The notes beneath the pieces were generated by a model. The model ran no database searches. It had not been told where the DNA came from and saw only the letters and a list, made by a program, of their open reading frames with translations. The translations under genes and the position numbers were made by a program. Positions 30,789 through 39,262 of a stretch of 64,000 nucleotides of DNA are shown here, piece after piece. Positions within the stretch are counted from its first letter, which is position 1. The number at the start of each line of letters is the position of its first letter. This DNA is from Moniliophthora roreri (Eukaryota > Basidiomycota > Agaricomycetes > Agaricales > Marasmiaceae), in NCBI GenBank assembly GCA_001466705.2, contig LATX02000219.1, forward strand, positions 289,619 through 353,618, in the 5' to 3' direction.

Positions 30789-31806
30789 CAGGAGGATAAG
30801 TAAGTTTTTGACAAAAAACTCCGACAGATGTCCAAAGCTATTTTGCAAAAAACTCCAACAAATAACCTGACAATTTTTTAGCTATAAATAGGCTCTAGGA
30901 GCATGCCAGCACACTTCTATAAAACTTCCATACTGGGAAGTAAATTCCCACAGCCTCTGGAAGGTTTTCTGATGCATTGGGCCATATTGGGGCATAATGG
31001 GGGGGCTAAAAATTGCATTTGTGAGCTAATAGATGTGCTTATACTGTAGGATGATGCTCCTGCAGTATGGGGGCACAGAGGTGCCAAAAAGAGGGTATAT
31101 TAGGGTGATACATGCAGGATGAGGTATTGGTCCTTGGGCTACAGGACAGATATTGACATGGGGTAACTTCCAGCATGTAGATATGATTAATTGAATGCCT
31201 GGGACACTAAATGGTAATAGGTTTCATTAGGTATTGGGGTAGATATGAGCAAAATGCCNGTACCAGCTATGAGGCATAAGGTCCAGCATCAATAGATCCC
31301 ATACTGTACTACCCATCCCCCAATTTCGGGTTTTTTGGCATTTTGCTCATATCTACCCCAATACCTAATGAAACCTATTACCATTTAGTGTCCCAGGCAT
31401 TCAATTAATCATATCTACATGCTGGAAGTTACCCCATGTCAATATCTGTCCTGTAGCCCAAGGACCAATACCTCATCCTGCATGTATCACCCTAATATAC
31501 CCTCTTTTTGGCACCTCTGTGCCCCCATACTGCAGGAGCATCATCCTACAGTATAAGCACATCTATTAGCTCACAAATGCAATTTTTAGCCCCCCCATTA
31601 TGCCCCAATATGGCCCAATGCATCAGAAAACCTTCCAGAGGCTGTGGGAATTTACTTCCCAGTATGGAAGTTTTATAGAAGTGTGCTGGCATGCTCCTAG
31701 AGCCTATTTATAGCTAAAAAATTGTCAGGTTATTTGTTGGAGTTTTTTGCAAAATAGCTTTGGACATCTGTCGGAGTTTTTTGTCAAAAACTCACCACTA
31801 CAGGTG
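30789..31806. mobile_element. Foldback (long terminal inverted repeat) element, non-coding
   Basis: A 1018-bp insert in the C2 LTR is flanked by ccagctt (30782-30788 and 31807-31813). Its layout is symmetrical: 14 outer bases, a 456-bp arm (30803-31258), a 78-base centre (31259-31336), the inverted arm (31337-31792), 14 outer bases. I find no mismatch between the arms where compared, but the outer 14 bases match poorly. The termini are CAGG and CACC read inwards. There is no coding frame. A 7-bp duplication with long inverted repeats suggests a MULE-, hAT- or foldback-type DNA transposon; which one is open. One N sits at the edge of the centre. Confidence 0.7.
31259..31259. other. Single-N contig join inside the inverted repeat
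   Basis: The N lies exactly where the left arm ends, so unknown sequence may be missing from the centre of the foldback element. Confidence 0.8.
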
Positions 31807-32039
31807 CCAGCTTGACCTGGCTAATACATTAGCTTGTGTCTAAAGCAATGACGAAGGAACTCTGAACTTTAACATCCATTGAACAAACTCAAACTTGACT
31901 TAGGAAAGCCTGATGCTCGGCCAAAGAGTGTTAGAGGTTCATTGCCACACAAGCAACATAACACAAGGTCAAACTAATTGATTGCTGACCTCTCCAGGTC
32001 TAGGCATCACTTGCCTAGAAAGACAAGACACTGCCACAG

Positions 32040-33397
32040 AAGGGACAACAGATCAAGCAGGACATTGCTGAGGCAGAAGAATGGCGGCATGGATTACAAA
32101 CCCAATCAATATCAAACCCCAGTGGATGAGCAACCCTACTATTAACCAGAGTATCCCGCAAGGAACTCCTGACCTGCTTGCAGTCACCCTTGCTGGAGAA
32201 GCAGCCTCCAACAGAAACATCAAGAGAACAGTCAGGAACAAGGAGAATCTTGACTCTATTATTCACCACACCTGGATCAGAAGAGAATGAGTCCGAAGGC
32301 AATACATCTCTGCCTACCTCAAAGAAGAAAGACTTGAATACATCTACCACCTCCTTACTGTCAGTGGAGGAACAAGACCTGTTCAAAAAACTTCTCGAAG
32401 CATTAAAAAACAGCCCCAGATTGAAGAAACAACCACCAATTGAAGAAATAGCCAAAGAAAAGAAGCCATCAGGAAGCAGGCCCAAAAGTGAGCCAGAACC
32501 CAAAGGAACAATGATAGGTGCCACAGTACCAGTACAGGTGGTGGTGGCAGAAAAGGAAGTTAAAGCGGCATTGCCCAGAACATTCACTGGCCAAAGAAAG
32601 GAAGTGAAGAGGTTCCTCAGAGAAGTTCTACTGTATATCACTCTCAACTTAAAAACCTTCGCCAATGATAGGACAAAGAAGCATTTTCTCCTGTCATGTA
32701 TGATGGATGGACCAGAAGAGTTCTGGAAGAATGAGAAGACAAACCTCCTTTTGGCATACAACTCAGAAGCCAAGAAGGTTACATAGTCTGAATTCATCGA
32801 AGACTTCAAGACATCCTTTGAACCATTGGATACAGCCTTGGAAGCCCAGATGAAGCTTAGGGATTTGAAGATGAAGGAAAGAGCCAATGAGTACACATAT
32901 CAATTCACCTACCTCGCCAACCAGATGGAATACAACAATGCAGCTCAGATTGAAGCCTTCAAAAGAGAACTACCCAAAAGCCTCATGATGAAGATCATGA
33001 CTCGACTGGAAGGAAAGCTGGATATGATAAAGGAGTAGATGAGTGCTGCAATCTTGTATGATGAAAGCTACAAACAGGCCCAAGAATACAGAAAGAGGTG
33101 GGACAAAGACAATGGAAGAAAGCCCCAACAAAACTTCTGCAAGAAGAAGAATGCCATAGTTAGGAAGATCACAGAAACAGATCAGAAGGAATATATGGCA
33201 AAAGGTCTCTGCTCCCAATGTGGGAGAAGTGGCCATCACATTCAAGACTGCCCAGATAGAGTAAAAAAGGTGGAACCAAAGAAGGAAGAACCTACTTGAA
33301 GGAAGATAGGTTCACAAAAATCAGAGCCCTGGTAAATAAACAAACTGAAGAAGAAAAGAATCAGTTGTTAGACCTCATGGAACAGGAGGGTTTTTGA
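32040..33397 (+). pseudogene. C2 gag
   Basis: Capsid-like region (TFTGQRKEVKRFLREVLLYI, EAQMKLRDLKMKERANEYTYQF) and a CCHC knuckle CSQCGRSGHHIQDC, ending EQEGF-TGA at the slippery site. The start ATG seen in A and B is not recognisable here. Stops are near 32130, 32784 and 33036, and a frame change around 33300 puts the last 30 codons in another frame. Confidence 0.8.
33388..33397 (+). promoter_or_regulatory. Predicted -1 frameshift site (C2)
   Basis: GGGTTTTTGA at the gag end; pol resumes in the -1 frame from TTG 33394. Confidence 0.68.
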
Positions 33398-33996
33398 AAT
33401 GGTGAAAGAGGACAATGTCTCTACTGCCTGTAACAATTTCATATTTTGTACTAGCTAAAATCAATCAAAATTCTATGCATCTTCCTCTTCAGTACAAAAT
33501 GGGAAATCAAACCGTCAAAACTCAGGCACTCTTGGACTCAGGAGCTGGAGGAAGGTTCATTAGCTTGTTGTTGGCAAGAAAACTAGAGAAGAAATGGGAG
33601 AAGCTTCTGGAAAAGATAAAGGTATTCAACATGGATGGAACACTGAATAAAACAGCATAGATCTCCCATACAGTCGAAGTAGAATTCAAGATGGCAGAGA
33701 AGAAATCTAGAGAGGACTTCTTGATCTCAGGGATCAGAGATGAGGAAATGATCTTAGGGCTTCCATGGCTAAGGTTTCACAACCCCAGGATAGACTGGGA
33801 AACTGGATAAATGGAGTTCCCTCCAAGATGAAGGATCCAGATCAAGTGGTTCGTGGGGATATTGAATAATACTCTGGAAGAAGTGCTTATTAGAGCAAAG
33901 ACAACCACTTTGTGAGAATTAGCACAACAGACAGAAGGGGCAAAGAAGAGTATTGATGAATTGATTCCATCATATCTGCAAGGGTATTGGGAACAG

Positions 33997-35672
33997 TAAT
34001 ATGTTGAACCTAGAAAAGACCCACTTTTATTCATTTTACACTACTTTTGAATTGGAACACTTTAATATGATGCAAGATAACAGGTAATAAGGACTAGAGT
34101 GAGCCCAGTCTGCTAGTCATTGCCTTAGAGAAGCTATGGTGCCTTGGAAAGTATGAAGAGCTATATGATACACTATACAGAGGTGTCTAAGCTGTACTTT
34201 CTGACTTATCTATGTATCCAATGATATGCATAACTTTTACCTTTTATTTCACACACAAATAGAGAATATTTTGCACTTTTATAGTTGAAAATGACATAGA
34301 TAAGGGAATTGAGGACTAGTGTGAGCCCTGAGCAGCTAGTCAAAGTGAGTAGTAGAGAAGGATATAAAATATTAGCAGAGTAATAGTTGATGGTAGGCCA
34401 TACAAGGGTACCCAACCACTGCTAGTACAAAAATAAACAGTGAATCTGAACACAGAGGAGCATTCCGAAACCTGTAGGGAACCACACTATATAATACTTC
34501 TCTATTGAAAGCATACCAAAGGGAATATTTTCACTTTTAACAATATTTTCAATCTATACCCAACTTGAAGGAAGAATAAAAGCCTTCAATGATACACATA
34601 TGAGAATATTATCGAGAAATGGATATGAAACAGAGGATGACAAATTATTGGCGAGGGATACTCGAGATACCAAATGTCAAGTTGAAGAATGAAATAGATG
34701 ATTGGCTACTGGAAGGGTGCCTGTATCACAGAAAAACAGAAGACAAAGCTGTATGACAAGAAACCAGTATGGCTGAGCTTACATGTACACTTTAAACAAT
34801 AGAGATGGGAGCATATTATGTGTCCATAGAGCAGATGATAGTAGACAGAGAAGGAAGGAACCATGCAGAGCGGCATGGAAGTATAATATTTTCAAACAGA
34901 GTTGGAAGGAGAGCCATTTGATAGAGAAAATTGCAAATGGTTAGTGTCAGAAGACTGCACAATCGTCAAAGAAAAAGAATAAAAGAGATTATGGCTATGA
35001 AGCCTGACTACAATNGCCCCCTCTGATTGTGAATACATGAAGAGTTTGTTTGGTGTATAAATTTGTGTGCCATTCCAGTTTTGCTTCCTCACTTCAGGCC
35101 CTGGAGATTGGTCCTGAGTGACTCCAGAGAGATAGACATCTGATAACAAACTTGTGTCATAAGAGATAAGAGTAACATCTTGAGTGCATTATAGCATTTT
35201 TCTAAGAGACACTTTACACCAAGAAGGAGCCTTGGGCACTTGGAGTGTGGCCTGTGTTGAGTATTAGGTTGTGACACACTTAGAGTCTTAGCAAGGGGTG
35301 TGCCTGTGCTGAGCTCTTTGTAGAAATTGGTCTAGGACCTTTTCCAGTACACTGTATGCTGTAGTTGTCTTAAGGAAGTCTTGAACTCCATAGGGTCAGA
35401 CTATATTGGCTATTGAGTCTTTGTATGGGACTGTAGCTCTTGTGTTTGTGCTTTGTGCACCATGTTCTTTGTGTTTTATATACTCCTCTGGAGGTGAACA
35501 CCTTGAAGTAGATTGCTTCAATAAGAGAGAATCAACCTAGCTAAGAGTTTTGTTAGCATTCTAAGTGCAGCAACTCTGATCACACTGATCCACACTTGCA
35601 CAACAACCTGAGTTAGACTTTTGGAGGCTATCTTTTGGATAGTTTTTCCACTAGTCTTATCTTAGACAAATT
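33997..35672. mobile_element. Unclassified 1.7-kb insertion in C2 pol
   Basis: The pol frame is cut after ...gggaacag and resumes at aacagttcaag, giving the 5-bp duplication aacag (33992-33996 and 35673-35677). The insert is AT-rich, begins taatatgttgaacc and ends agacaaatt, and has no long frame. It contains an N at 35015, so its middle is incomplete. A diverged repeat pair lies at 34089-34119 and 34311-34342 (AGGACTAG...TGAGCCC...CTAGTCA). A 5-bp duplication fits an LTR element whose body is lost, but I cannot identify LTRs. Confidence 0.55.
35015..35015. other. Single-N contig join
   Basis: Within the unclassified insert. The sequence on the two sides is different, so this is a true gap of unknown size. 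Confidence 0.7.
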
Positions 35673-37079
35673 AACAGTTCAAGAAAGGGAAATCAGAATG
35701 TTTCCCTCCTTCTAGAACCTACAATCACACAATAGAACTGAAGCCTGACTTCGTTCCTCAGAATTGCAAACTATACCCCTTAAGCCTGGCAGAACAAAAG
35801 GAACAGGACAAATTCTTGGAGGAGAACATGTGGAAGGGATATATTAGGAAATCGAAGTCACCCATGGTGTTGCCCTTCTTCTTCATAGCAAAAAAAGAGA
35901 AAGGAGCTTTGAGGCCCACATGGGACTACTGGGAACTCAACAAAGAAACAATTAAAAACGCCTACCCCCTGCCACTTGTTTCTGAACTCCTGGATAAGCT
36001 GAAAGGAGCAAACATTTTCAGCAAATTGGATCTTTGGAACAGCTATAATAATGTTTGAATCAAAGATAGGGACCAATGGAAAGCCGCCTTCAAAACAAAT
36101 AGAGGACTCTTCAAACCAATGGTCATGTTCTTTGGACTGAGCAACTCACCAGCCATGTTCCAAGCATTCATGAACGACATATTGCCGGATCTCATCAATG
36201 AAGGATGGTGTATTGTATATATGGATGACATCCTCCTTTTCTCAAACAATTGTGAGGAACACTGAGAGCAGACCAAGAGATTGATATGCAGAATTTGGAA
36301 ACATGATCTCTATCTAAAACTGGAGAAATGTGATTTCAACGTTATGGAAGTAGTCTTTCTGGGAATGGTCATCCAACCTGGGTATGTTGCTATGGATCCA
36401 GTAAAACTAGCGGGAATAGCAGACTGGAAACCTCTCAGGACAGTAAAAGGAGTGTGCAGCTTCCTCGGCTTTGGGAACTTCTACCACAAGTTCATTGGAA
36501 GATATTCCCACATTGCCAAGCCACTCAACAATGTTACAAAAAAGATGTGGAAATTCGAATGGACCGAAGAATGTCAAGCATCATTTGACCTTCTCAAATG
36601 AAAGTTTCTCTCGGAACCAGTTCTAATAATGCCTGATACAGACAAACCCTTTGTAATAGAAGCAGATGCTTTGAAGTAGGCAATGGGAGGAGTGTTACAG
36701 CAACAGGGAACAGATGGAGAGTGGCACCCATGCAGATACATATCAAAGTCCCTATCACCAATGGAACAAAATTACAAAATCTACAACCAAGAGCTACTAG
36801 CCATTGTACGAGCATTGATGGAATGGCAACATTATCTGATGGGAGGAAAACACAAAGTGGTTATCTTATCCAACCACAAGAATCTGACCTACTTCCGAGG
36901 TGCACAAAAGCTGAACTGAAGACAAGCGAGATGGAGCCTTTTCCTGTCAGAATTCAATCTTGCTCTTATTCACATGCCTGGGAAGAGCATGACCCAAGCC
37001 GATGCTCTATCAAGATGGTCAAATGAACATAATGATGAAGAAAACGACAATGAAGATATATTTCTCCTACTGGAACACC

Positions 37080-37346
37080 TGTTATGTTTCTTTTTCTTCT
37101 TTCTATGCTTCTCACTTTATCAGACTAGTACACCTTCCCAGTCCCCTTCTTCTTCTTCCATATGCTTCTCCTGTCATCGGACTCGTACACCTTCCCAGTC
37201 CCCATTTACTTATCCCCTTGTATTACTCATATCCCAATAGACTTGGGAATTCTTATTTAATCACCAAACTTATCGCTTTTACATATGTAGCAAGTACTAG
37301 AGCAATTGTAACGTATTTAAGTGCTCAAGCTGAGACTTAGAGTCTC
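37080..37346 (+). repeat. C-type LTR, truncated by B2
   Basis: Starts TGTTATG and follows the D LTR (63393 onwards) through the repeated ACACCTTCCCAGTCCCC blocks and TATTTAAG, but stops at gagtctc where B2 begins. That is one base before the AGCTTGACCT motif expected from D. It is either the 3' LTR of C2 after internal deletion or the 5' LTR of another C element; its remainder is not in the window. Confidence 0.75.
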
Positions 37347-37970
37347 TGTTACAGTTGGACATGAACAGACTATCTTTTTCCTTCTTTCTATTTCTTGCTT
37401 TGACACTTTAGCGCCTTCGAGCGTTAGTTTTCTCTTTTCTATCTATGCTTCTCATTAACATCTGGACACATCCACATTCCTAGTCCCCTTTTCTGATTCC
37501 ATGCCTATTTCCGTATTTAAGATATCATCATTGTGTCATTCTTGACATCAAGTTGATGTCATTATTCTATTCGATTCTTTCCCCTTCTATTTATGATGCG
37601 ATGTCATTTCTGACGTCGCTTATTGTATCACCATATTTATTTTCATTTCCTCGACATCATTTCTGATGTCATTCTCTTATTTATCAAGTAGTCAAAGGTA
37701 CACTCTATTTACTAAACAAACGATGTCGATCTAGCAGTTTGTATACAAACTAGTAGCTACAATCGTTGTATAAGTAGATAGTTTGAAGGTCTAAGCTACC
37801 TCAGCTTGACCTAGTTAACCTTTTGGACATCTTGCTCATCTCAACCGAACTCTGAGGACTTTAGCGCTAGCTAAGGAACTCAAACTCGAACTTGCCCCTT
37901 TTGTCAACTTAGCGCCGCTACGTCATAGTGGTTGTTGAGTTGTTGTTGTTGCTGCGCAAGTAACGTAACA
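37347..37970 (+). repeat. 5' LTR of B2
   Basis: 624 bp. U3 carries strong inverted repeats such as TGACATCA-AGT-TGATGTCA (about 37543-37561) and GACATCA-TTTC-TGATGTC (about 37654). TATAAG is at 37769 and AGCTTGACCT at 37803-37812, again 34 nt apart. It ends GCTGCGCAAGTAACGTAACA. Confidence 0.92.
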
Positions 37971-37972
37971 AA

Positions 37973-37982
37973 AGGTCAAGCT
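37973..37982 (+). promoter_or_regulatory. Self-primer binding site of B2
   Basis: AGGTCAAGCT, 2 nt after the LTR, exact reverse complement of 37803-37812. Confidence 0.65.
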
Positions 37983-38053
37983 GATCATTGCCGACCTACT
38001 CAGGTTTAGGCACCACCACTTACTGAAACACGACTCCCCCAAAGGCTCCCTTT

Positions 38054-39262
38054 ATGGCAGCCGAAGAAGCCGATCTCGACGATCAACTCGAAGTAGCCGA
38101 ACAGCTATTGAACCCCGACCCCGAACAGACTCCGCACCGAATTACTCGTAGCCAGCGGAGAGGAGCAGTCGAAAGTCTCCAAACAGAGAAAACAGAAACC
38201 AAAGCTAAGTCTTCTGAAACCGATCCATTCGACGAATACCGAAATATTTTTCATACCCCGACACCAGAAATGACGACTCCCAGTGGAAGCGCTGCTGCTT
38301 CAGACGTCAAACCAAAAGTAGAACACGACGATACCGATGAACAATGGGCCCGAACTATTTCCACGGCCGTACTCCAGACTATTGACGACAAAAAGGACGA
38401 AGCTAGTAAGGGACCGACACCGGACCCTTTTCTGGGTAAACAATCGGACACCTACTGCTTCCTCCTCGATCTCGAACTCTATTTCGCGATGAACCCAGTC
38501 AAGGCAAATACCGATGAAAAGAAGAAGATGCTTCTTTTGTCGCTGGTTAAAGGAAACACCAGTGAATGGAAGCAGAGGGAGACAATGAAGCTCTTTCCTG
38601 AAGATGACGACCCCGAAGAAAAGAAGAAAGCTGCCGAAGAAACTTGGAGTAGTTTCAAGCAGAGATTCAGAAACGAATGGCAACCCGTCAACGTTGTCAG
38701 GGAAGCACAGGCCAAGATCGAACAAATCAAGATGACGGACAGAGCCGATGAATACATCAATCGATTTCGCCTTATCGCGATGGACACCAAATACGATGAA
38801 GAGGCTCTCATGAGGTTCTTTAGAGAAGGACTTCCAGAATCTTTACAAACCAAGATCATGCTCCGAATGGATGGAGAACCCGAAACTTTGGACGAATGGT
38901 ACAAACTGGTGATCAAATACGACAACCAATACAAATTGGTCATGGCCAATAGAAAGAAGAGAGAACCGATCAAGCCGAAGATCGTTCGGAAAGAGAAGGA
39001 AGTGACGGTCGGACGGATGTTGTCCGAATCGGATAGGAAAGACTACATGGTTGCAGGGAAGTGTTTCCGTTGTGCAAAGACCGGTCACATCTCACGAGAT
39101 TGTCCCACTCAAGGACAAGCACAACAAACCCCGCCGCCGAAATACGAACCCAAGAAGCTCTCACCGCGAGAAGCTTTCACAAAGATCAGAGCGCTTATTG
39201 CCGAACAAGGAGAAGGAGAACAAGAAGAGATCTTTGATCTCATGGGAAAGGAGGGTTTTTGA
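38054..39262 (+). CDS. B2 gag (Gag with CCHC knuckle), start codon altered
   Basis: 402 residues without a stop. It forms the retrotransposon capsid/nucleocapsid. The capsid region reads FLLDLELYFAMNPVKANTDE ... SFKQRFRNEWQPVNVV; the knuckle is CFRCAKTGHISRDC; the end is KEGF at the slippery site. In B1 and B3 the start is ATG followed by ACTCCC; here the aligned codon at 38030-38032 is ACG, so the first usable ATG is at 38054 (MAAEEADL), eight codons later. Pol lies in the -1 frame. Confidence 0.88.
   Translation: MAAEEADLDDQLEVAEQLLNPDPEQTPHRITRSQRRGAVESLQTEKTETKAKSSETDPFDEYRNIFHTPTPEMTTPSGSAAASDVKPKVEHDDTDEQWARTISTAVLQTIDDKKDEASKGPTPDPFLGKQSDTYCFLLDLELYFAMNPVKANTDEKKKMLLLSLVKGNTSEWKQRETMKLFPEDDDPEEKKKAAEETWSSFKQRFRNEWQPVNVVREAQAKIEQIKMTDRADEYINRFRLIAMDTKYDEEALMRFFREGLPESLQTKIMLRMDGEPETLDEWYKLVIKYDNQYKLVMANRKKREPIKPKIVRKEKEVTVGRMLSESDRKDYMVAGKCFRCAKTGHISRDCPTQGQAQQTPPPKYEPKKLSPREAFTKIRALIAEQGEGEQEEIFDLMGKEGF
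39253..39262 (+). promoter_or_regulatory. Predicted -1 frameshift site (B2)
   Basis: GGGTTTT then TGA. Gag codons are in frame 2 and pol codons in frame 1 (coordinate modulo 3), a -1 step exactly here. Confidence 0.75.

Larger units (their letters stand above)
20999..31963 (+). repeat. 5' LTR of C2 in three pieces
   Basis: The pieces are 20999-21113, 30629-30788 (30624-30628 is the duplicated catac) and 31814-31963, together about 425 bp, close to the 438-bp LTR of D. It starts TGTTACAC and ends CATAACA, followed by caaggtcaaact where other elements have the primer site. It keeps the repeated ACACCTTCCCAGCCCCC blocks and a TATTTAAG box. The foldback insertion cuts the AGCTT-GACCT motif exactly in the middle. 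Confidence 0.85.
20999..37079 (+). mobile_element. C2: Ty3/gypsy chromovirus, heavily invaded and deleted
   Basis: The 5' LTR (20999-31963, in three pieces) is followed by a primer-site remnant, gag, the frameshift site and pol up to RNase H. The LTR is split by B1 and by a foldback element. Pol is split by an unknown insert at 33997. The integrase, chromodomain and ORF3 are absent: pol breaks off at [12 protein letters not shown] directly against another C-type LTR at 37080. There are many stops. The element is long dead. Confidence 0.85.
33394..37079 (+). pseudogene. C2 pol, split and lacking integrase
   Basis: Protease (ALLDSGAGGRFI, 33415 onwards) runs to SYLQGYWEQ at 33996, where the 1.7-kb insert begins. 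RT resumes at 35678 with FKKGKS and has VYMDDILLFS; RNase H has IEADA and ILSNHKNL (the usual Asp is Asn). Stops are at about 33658, 36056, 36263, 36598, 36677 and 36916. The coding sequence ends at [12 protein letters not shown] next to an LTR, so integrase, chromodomain and ORF3 are deleted or lie elsewhere. Confidence 0.85.

Noticed and set aside
33100..33290. C2 gag knuckle as a host zinc-finger gene
   Set aside because: It is in order with capsid sequence upstream and the GGGTTTTTGA site and protease downstream.
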